From Bartonella vinsonii subsp. vinsonii (GTDB lineage Bacteria; Pseudomonadota; Alphaproteobacteria; Rhizobiales; Rhizobiaceae): DNA of 64,000 nt. Made by a program: the position numbers and the translations under genes. Below the pieces are notes generated by a model, which saw only the letters and a list, made by a program, of their open reading frames with translations, did no database searches and was not told where the DNA came from. The DNA lies in assembly GCF_902825235.1 (NCBI RefSeq), contig NZ_CADEAJ010000001.1, positions 429,562-493,561 on the forward strand, read 5' to 3'. Shown one piece after another: positions 59,673 through 64,000 of the stretch. Position 1 is the first letter of the stretch; the number at the start of each line of letters is the position of its first letter.

Positions 59673-61217
59673 CTACTCTGTGATAATTTTAACATTTGAC
59701 CCTATCCGTAAAGTTTGGGTGGGGGAAAGAGCATTGAGAATGCGAAAGAATTTTTCTTTATCTGCTGTAGTGTGCATTTGATTTGCAAGGTTTGCAACAG
59801 ATTCTCCCTGTTTAACGCGTACAATACGGATCTTTAAGGGTTTCAGTTTTTTTAACTGTGATGAGGAAAGGAAATGAAAACTTTGTACTGTTTTTTCAAC
59901 AACCTCTTTAAAGTTTTGAGAATTATGCGGAGCAGCTGTCAAAAAACGAAACACGCGATTGTTGCGGAGAATAACAGTGACATCAAATTGCCACTGTTCA
60001 TTGGTGGCACGGGCGTGAGCTCCAGGGAATCCTTGAATGGTGATTGGTTGGACAGATGATTCATCTAGTCCTGCAATCCATCCACTTTTCAGATAATCAC
60101 ATGCAGACATTTTAATGGGACGTGAGAGGGCATCAAAACGAATGGCAATTTTATCTGGTCCACTTGCCCAAGCTGTGTGCACTGAATTTTCTATTATAAA
60201 ATTGTTTGGAACGGAAAAAGTGATGCGCAATTGCGGGTGAATAAATTGGTTTGCACGCACAAAGCCCGTATGAAAACTGCCGCCAAAAATCATACCATCA
60301 AGGTTTTTCAGAAAAGAATCACGATCAGTGGTTTCCATGGGAGCTGTACTGATTTTGCGTGCTTTTTTTATTGCAAGGCGAATCCGTTGTGGGGTGGTTG
60401 GATGGGTTGCTAGAAAGTCTAATGAGGCATTTGGGGTGCCTGCGATATTACGAAAAACTCTATATGTTTCCATTGTTTGGAGAAAACGCGGGGATGCAAA
60501 GGGATCATATCCTGCTTGTTTAAGCATATCGAGTGCAAGTGAATCGGCTTGTAATTCCTGATTGCGTGAAAATTGCGCAATTTGTTGCTTGTGTTCAATA
60601 GGCGATTTTTTTTCTGCGTGAGAGAAAAGCCGCGGTGATGTGTGATTTGCTCTCTTCAATTCGGCTGCTTTTTGTAGGCGTAAAATACCATGTTTTGCGG
60701 TAATATGAGCTATTTCATGGGCTAAAATGGCTGCAACTTCTGAAGAATCATTAGCTAATGCCAGCATACCACGTGTGATGTAAATAAAGCCTCCTGGAAG
60801 CGCAAAGGCATTGACACCTTCGGAGTTTAAAATTGTTACAGAATAGTTTTGCTGAGAATTGTGTGACACAGCAGTGAGTTTTTGCACAATCTTTGCTAAT
60901 AAGCGATCAAGTTTTGCATCATAATAGGCTCCGCCATAGAGTTGCAAAATACGCCGGTGTTGTATCGTGCTTAATGTGACATAAGTATTGTTGTTGCTGG
61001 TACGTTTAATTGTTTCAGAAGAATCTAAAGAAGAAAGCGTATTGTTATGGGAAAGATGTGTATGACAAGCAGAAAGGAGAAGCATGAAGCTTAGGAGAGT
61101 TGCTTTATAGATTTTGGGGCGAAAAGAAAAAGCGCGTTGAAGAATGGAGTGTCGAAAGATCTGGTGTCTTTGACTATTTTGCCTCTTATTTTCTGCGTGT
61201 ATTGTGGTGACGTTCAT
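59673..61217 (-). CDS. M48-family metalloprotease lipoprotein with LysM domain
   Basis: Predicted envelope zinc protease of 514 residues, similar to BepA/YfgC and LoiP types that tend outer-membrane protein quality. A long basic N-region leads to a lipobox ending LLSAC (Cys51). The zinc site HEIAH is at 167-171, with NQELQADSLALDML supplying the third ligand. The C-terminus has a LysM-like repeat (RVKQGESVANLANQM to IGSNVKII). The true start may be downstream of 61217, since 50 residues before the lipid cysteine is long. Confidence 0.88.
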   Translation of the reverse strand: MNVTTIHAENKRQNSQRHQIFRHSILQRAFSFRPKIYKATLLSFMLLLSACHTHLSHNNTLSSLDSSETIKRTSNNNTYVTLSTIQHRRILQLYGGAYYDAKLDRLLAKIVQKLTAVSHNSQQNYSVTILNSEGVNAFALPGGFIYITRGMLALANDSSEVAAILAHEIAHITAKHGILRLQKAAELKRANHTSPRLFSHAEKKSPIEHKQQIAQFSRNQELQADSLALDMLKQAGYDPFASPRFLQTMETYRVFRNIAGTPNASLDFLATHPTTPQRIRLAIKKARKISTAPMETTDRDSFLKNLDGMIFGGSFHTGFVRANQFIHPQLRITFSVPNNFIIENSVHTAWASGPDKIAIRFDALSRPIKMSACDYLKSGWIAGLDESSVQPITIQGFPGAHARATNEQWQFDVTVILRNNRVFRFLTAAPHNSQNFKEVVEKTVQSFHFLSSSQLKKLKPLKIRIVRVKQGESVANLANQMHTTADKEKFFRILNALSPTQTLRIGSNVKIITE

Positions 61218-61352
61218 TGGTGTCTTTAGGATGTGTTATTTTACAATAAAGAAGCTTTTGAAAAGGATTCTTTTGCCTATATCACGGTTATTGTCTATAA
61301 AAAACGGCTATTTTTATAATAAAGGGAAACAGTACGAAAGGCAGAGTATGGC

Positions 61353-61988
61353 ATGACAACATTTACAATATTGTTAAATGGAGATGTTTGTGTCACGGAT
61401 CGTTTGCGCAATCAAATTCGCGACAGTCGTGTGATTGCTGCTGATGGTGGAATGCGTCATGCTGCAGCGCTGAATGTGATGCCTGAGTTGTGGTTGGGGG
61501 ATTTTGATTCGTCTGATCAGGCTTTAAGAGACAAATATCGTCATGTTCCCTGTGAGGTTTTTCCCTCTGATAAAGATATGACGGATTGTGCTTTGGCATG
61601 TGAGAGAGCTCTGCGAAATGGTGCCCAAAAGCTTATTTTGTGTGGGGCTTTGGGAGGGGAAAGAAGTGATCATAGCCTTTCCCATATGACACAAGCTGTG
61701 ATGATGGAAGAAAAGGGTATTTCAGTATTATTGACCAGTGGTCTTGAAGAGGGATGGCCGCTGTTGCCAAAGCCTTTTTCAGGTGATTTGCCTGAGGGGT
61801 GTTTGTTTAGTATTATCGGTTTTTCTGACTTACGAGAATTAACGCTCACAGGGGTGAAATGGCCGCTTTGTGGTAAGAATGTGTCTTTTGGGTCATCTTT
61901 AACACTTTCTAATCGGATTTGTGGAACCTTTTCTTGCCATTTAGGTTCTGGAAAAGCTATATTGTTGGCGTCTGTACCTATTCCATGA
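61353..61988 (+). CDS. thiN: Thiamine pyrophosphokinase
   Basis: Converts thiamine to thiamine diphosphate with ATP. The 211 residues carry the family motifs VIAADGGMRHA, PELWLGDFDSSD, PSDKDMTDCALACE and GALGGERSDHSL, which form the nucleotide and thiamine site. The ATG at 61353 follows AAAGGCAGAG. Single gene between the protease and a small lipoprotein. Confidence 0.92.
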   Translation: MTTFTILLNGDVCVTDRLRNQIRDSRVIAADGGMRHAAALNVMPELWLGDFDSSDQALRDKYRHVPCEVFPSDKDMTDCALACERALRNGAQKLILCGALGGERSDHSLSHMTQAVMMEEKGISVLLTSGLEEGWPLLPKPFSGDLPEGCLFSIIGFSDLRELTLTGVKWPLCGKNVSFGSSLTLSNRICGTFSCHLGSGKAILLASVPIP

Positions 61989-62089
61989 AGCTCTTCCGGT
62001 ATATTTGAATAAGGCAGAGGGGGGCATAGTGAGGAAGTGCCGGTATAGAATATATTTATGTATTGATCTTGAGAAGGAAAGGTTTTCAT

Positions 62090-62506
62090 ATGTTGAAATC
62101 AATTTTGAAAGTAGCAGTTGTTTCTGCTATTGGTTTAAGTACGGTGGCATGTACGACAACTGATGAAAGAGTCGCGCGTTACGGTGTTGGGGGAGCAGCA
62201 ATAGGCGCTTTGGCAGGAACAGCAATTGCTGGAAGTACACCGGAAGCAGCTTTGACCGGTGCAGCATTTGGTGCTTTGGCTGGAACAGTAACAGGTGTTG
62301 CTGCTAATCAGAGAAAACAGCAAAGACAGATGGCTATTCAGCAGTCAACACTGTGCGCATATCGTGATTATAGGGGACATGTTTATCAAGCGCCTTGTAC
62401 TCAAAGAGTACGCACGCCCCATAAATCCCATACACCGCGTTTGTGCGTTTATCATGATGGAAGAGGTGTGATGTATAAGGCGCCTTGTCGTCGTCATGGG
62501 CGTTAA
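62090..62506 (+). CDS. Glycine-zipper outer-membrane lipoprotein
   Basis: A 138-residue lipoprotein, lipobox STVAC (Cys21), then a glycine-zipper stretch at about 33-70 (GVGGAAIGALAGTAIAG and a second similar turn) and a basic C-terminal part with two related blocks, LCAYRDYRGHVYQAPC and LCVYHDGRGVMYKAPC. The repeated Cys-x-Tyr-x(3)-Gly...Ala-Pro-Cys pattern suggests paired disulfides. GAGAAGGAAAGG precedes the ATG at 62090. Function unknown. Its stop overlaps the next ATG. Confidence 0.85.
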   Translation: MLKSILKVAVVSAIGLSTVACTTTDERVARYGVGGAAIGALAGTAIAGSTPEAALTGAAFGALAGTVTGVAANQRKQQRQMAIQQSTLCAYRDYRGHVYQAPCTQRVRTPHKSHTPRLCVYHDGRGVMYKAPCRRHGR

Positions 62507-64000
62507 TGGTGGTGCCGCTGCTGCGGCTTGACCGCATTTTCCTAACCTTTGGAACGACTCCTTTGCTCAACCAAGCTTGCTTATCGGTTGAGCAAGGGGC
62601 GCGTATCGCGCTGGTTGGCCGTAATGGTTGTGGGAAATCAACGCTGTTAAAAATTGCCGCGGGAATAAGAGAGCCTAATGGTGGTGAAATTTTTCGCCAC
62701 CCTCGCGTTACTGTATGTTATGTCTCGCAAAATCCTGATTGTTCAGGCTTTGAAGATGTTCATGCCTTTGTGGAAGCTGGTCTGGGCAATACGCCTGATG
62801 TACAGTGGGTGAATACCCTTCGCACAAATCTTGGTTTTTCAGGAACCGAAAAATTGGCAACGCTTTCTGGTGGGGAAAAGCGGCGTGTTTCTTTGTTACG
62901 CGCTCTTGCTGCCAAACCAGATATTCTTCTCTTAGACGAACCAACCAATCATCTTGATTTACCAACTATTGAATGGCTTGAAGGCGCTTTAGGTGCTTTG
63001 CGTTCAGCTGTTGTGGTGATTTCCCATGACAGGCGCTTTTTAGAAAATGTCACACGTTCAACGCTCTGGCTTGATCGCGGTGTGACAAAAAGATTGGAAA
63101 TGCGTTTTTCGCAGTTTGAGAATTGGCGTGATAAAGCACTTGAAGAGGAAGCGCTAGAGCAACATAAATTGGGGCGCCAAATTGTGCGTGAGGAGCAATG
63201 GTTGCGCTATGGAGTGACGGCTCGGCGTAAACGGAATGTACGGCGTTTGGGAGAGTTAAAAGAACTGAGACAGACTCACCAAACCTATAAAGGGCAACCG
63301 GGAAGTGCACTTTTCACAGCGGCTAAAAGTCATCATTCTGGTCAATTGGTGCTCGAAGCAAAGCGTATTTCAAAATCTTATGGTGATCGCACTCTTGTGA
63401 AAGATTTCTCTTTGCGTGTTCAGCGTGGAGACCGAATCGGTTTGGTTGGTCCCAATGGAATTGGAAAGACAACATTGCTTTCTACTCTGATTGGTAAGGA
63501 AGCGGTCGATAGTGGAACGGTGAAGCATGGATATAATCTTTCCATGGCACTGCTTGATCAACAGCGCATTTTAAATGAAGAAGAAACATTAGCGCAGTAT
63601 CTCACCGGTGGGAGAGGCGATACTCTTTTGATCAATGGGCAAGAACGCCATGTCGTTTCTTATATGAAAGACTTTTTGTTTCTACCCGAACAAGCGCGGA
63701 CACCTCTCAAAGAATTTTCAGGGGGAGAAAGAGCCCGCCTCATGCTTGCGCGCCTTCTTTCACGTCCAGCAAACTTTTTGATTCTTGATGAACCAACCAA
63801 TGATTTGGATATGGAAACATTAGATTTGTTACAAGAATTTATCGCCGATTTTGCTGGAACAGTATTGTTGGTGAGCCATGACAGGGATTTCTTAGATCGA
63901 ACTGTAACGCATATGTTGGCGCCTCAAGGGGATGGTCATTGGGTTTTATACGCTGGCGGTTATAGTGATATGATCGCGCAAAACAAGCAAGCTGCATGGG
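62506..64000 (+). CDS. ABC-F ATPase (Uup-like), 3' end beyond window
   Basis: Soluble two-domain ABC-F protein; members act on ribosomes or in DNA transactions and do not transport. About 498 residues are visible, with no stop before the window ends. Domain one has Walker A GRNGCGKST, signature LSGGEKRR and LLLDEPTNHLD. Domain two has GPNGIGKTT, FSGGERAR and LILDEPTNDLD. The linker between is rich in charged residues. A C-terminal Uup-type coiled coil may follow outside. TAATG overlap links it to the lipoprotein gene. Confidence 0.92.
   Translation, partial: MVVPLLRLDRIFLTFGTTPLLNQACLSVEQGARIALVGRNGCGKSTLLKIAAGIREPNGGEIFRHPRVTVCYVSQNPDCSGFEDVHAFVEAGLGNTPDVQWVNTLRTNLGFSGTEKLATLSGGEKRRVSLLRALAAKPDILLLDEPTNHLDLPTIEWLEGALGALRSAVVVISHDRRFLENVTRSTLWLDRGVTKRLEMRFSQFENWRDKALEEEALEQHKLGRQIVREEQWLRYGVTARRKRNVRRLGELKELRQTHQTYKGQPGSALFTAAKSHHSGQLVLEAKRISKSYGDRTLVKDFSLRVQRGDRIGLVGPNGIGKTTLLSTLIGKEAVDSGTVKHGYNLSMALLDQQRILNEEETLAQYLTGGRGDTLLINGQERHVVSYMKDFLFLPEQARTPLKEFSGGERARLMLARLLSRPANFLILDEPTNDLDMETLDLLQEFIADFAGTVLLVSHDRDFLDRTVTHMLAPQGDGHWVLYAGGYSDMIAQNKQAAW

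Overview
This window reads as chromosomal DNA of a Bartonella species, an alphaproteobacterium of the Hyphomicrobiales. The support is an AT-rich sequence, the order sdhCDAB, ftsK-lolA-xthA, ftsE-ftsX-ydcF, an atpHAGDC operon whose beta subunit has a basic N-terminal tail, fdxA next to carD, and above all a chromosomal Trw-type type IV secretion locus with tandem trwL pilin genes. That locus is a hallmark of one Bartonella lineage. The species cannot be named from sequence reading alone. I saw no tRNA, rRNA, CRISPR array, insertion sequence or prophage.

Layout. 0.2-3.7 kb: succinate dehydrogenase operon sdhCDAB (+). 4.4-17 kb: Trw locus, almost all on the minus strand. In transcription order it runs: cysteine-rich unknown protein, trwN (VirB1), small KorA-position protein, five trwL pilins (VirB2), trwM (VirB3), trwK (VirB4), trwJ (VirB5), trwI (VirB6), trwH (VirB7), trwG (VirB8), trwF (VirB9), trwE (VirB10), trwD (VirB11), then a strong terminator. 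A divergent H-NS-like regulator gene caps the locus. No relaxase, coupling ATPase or entry-exclusion gene was found, which fits the known role of Bartonella Trw in binding erythrocytes rather than moving DNA. 18-24 kb: ubiH, ftsK, lolA, xthA. 24.3-29 kb: an outer-membrane efflux lipoprotein with macA and macB. 29-31.4 kb: ftsE-ftsX-ydcF. 31.8-33.8 kb: acs. 34.3-34.5 kb: a small membrane-protein gene broken by one UGA.

34.7-39.5 kb: yggS, leuS-lptE and a convergent transaldolase-like gene. 39.9-47.8 kb: priA and the F1 ATP synthase operon. 47.9-50.5 kb: an MFS exporter with its HlyD/EmrA-type adaptor. 51-54.7 kb: a small membrane-anchored protein, ispG, a polyprenyl synthase and rpmF. 55.2-58 kb (minus strand): carD, fdxA and a gene that looks like the C-terminal half of the large Rhizobiales helicase-like protein, without the helicase part. 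58.6-64 kb: rpoH, an M48 metalloprotease with LysM domain, a thiamine pyrophosphokinase, a glycine-zipper lipoprotein and an ABC-F ATPase that runs off the window.

Most of the window is core metabolism, division and envelope biogenesis. The accessory part is the Trw island. The least explained elements are its regulatory head (H-NS-like gene, palindrome over a -10 element, cysteine-rich gene), the divergent fifth pilin, the UGA-broken small gene, the truncated helicase-like gene and several long inverted repeats in intergenic DNA.
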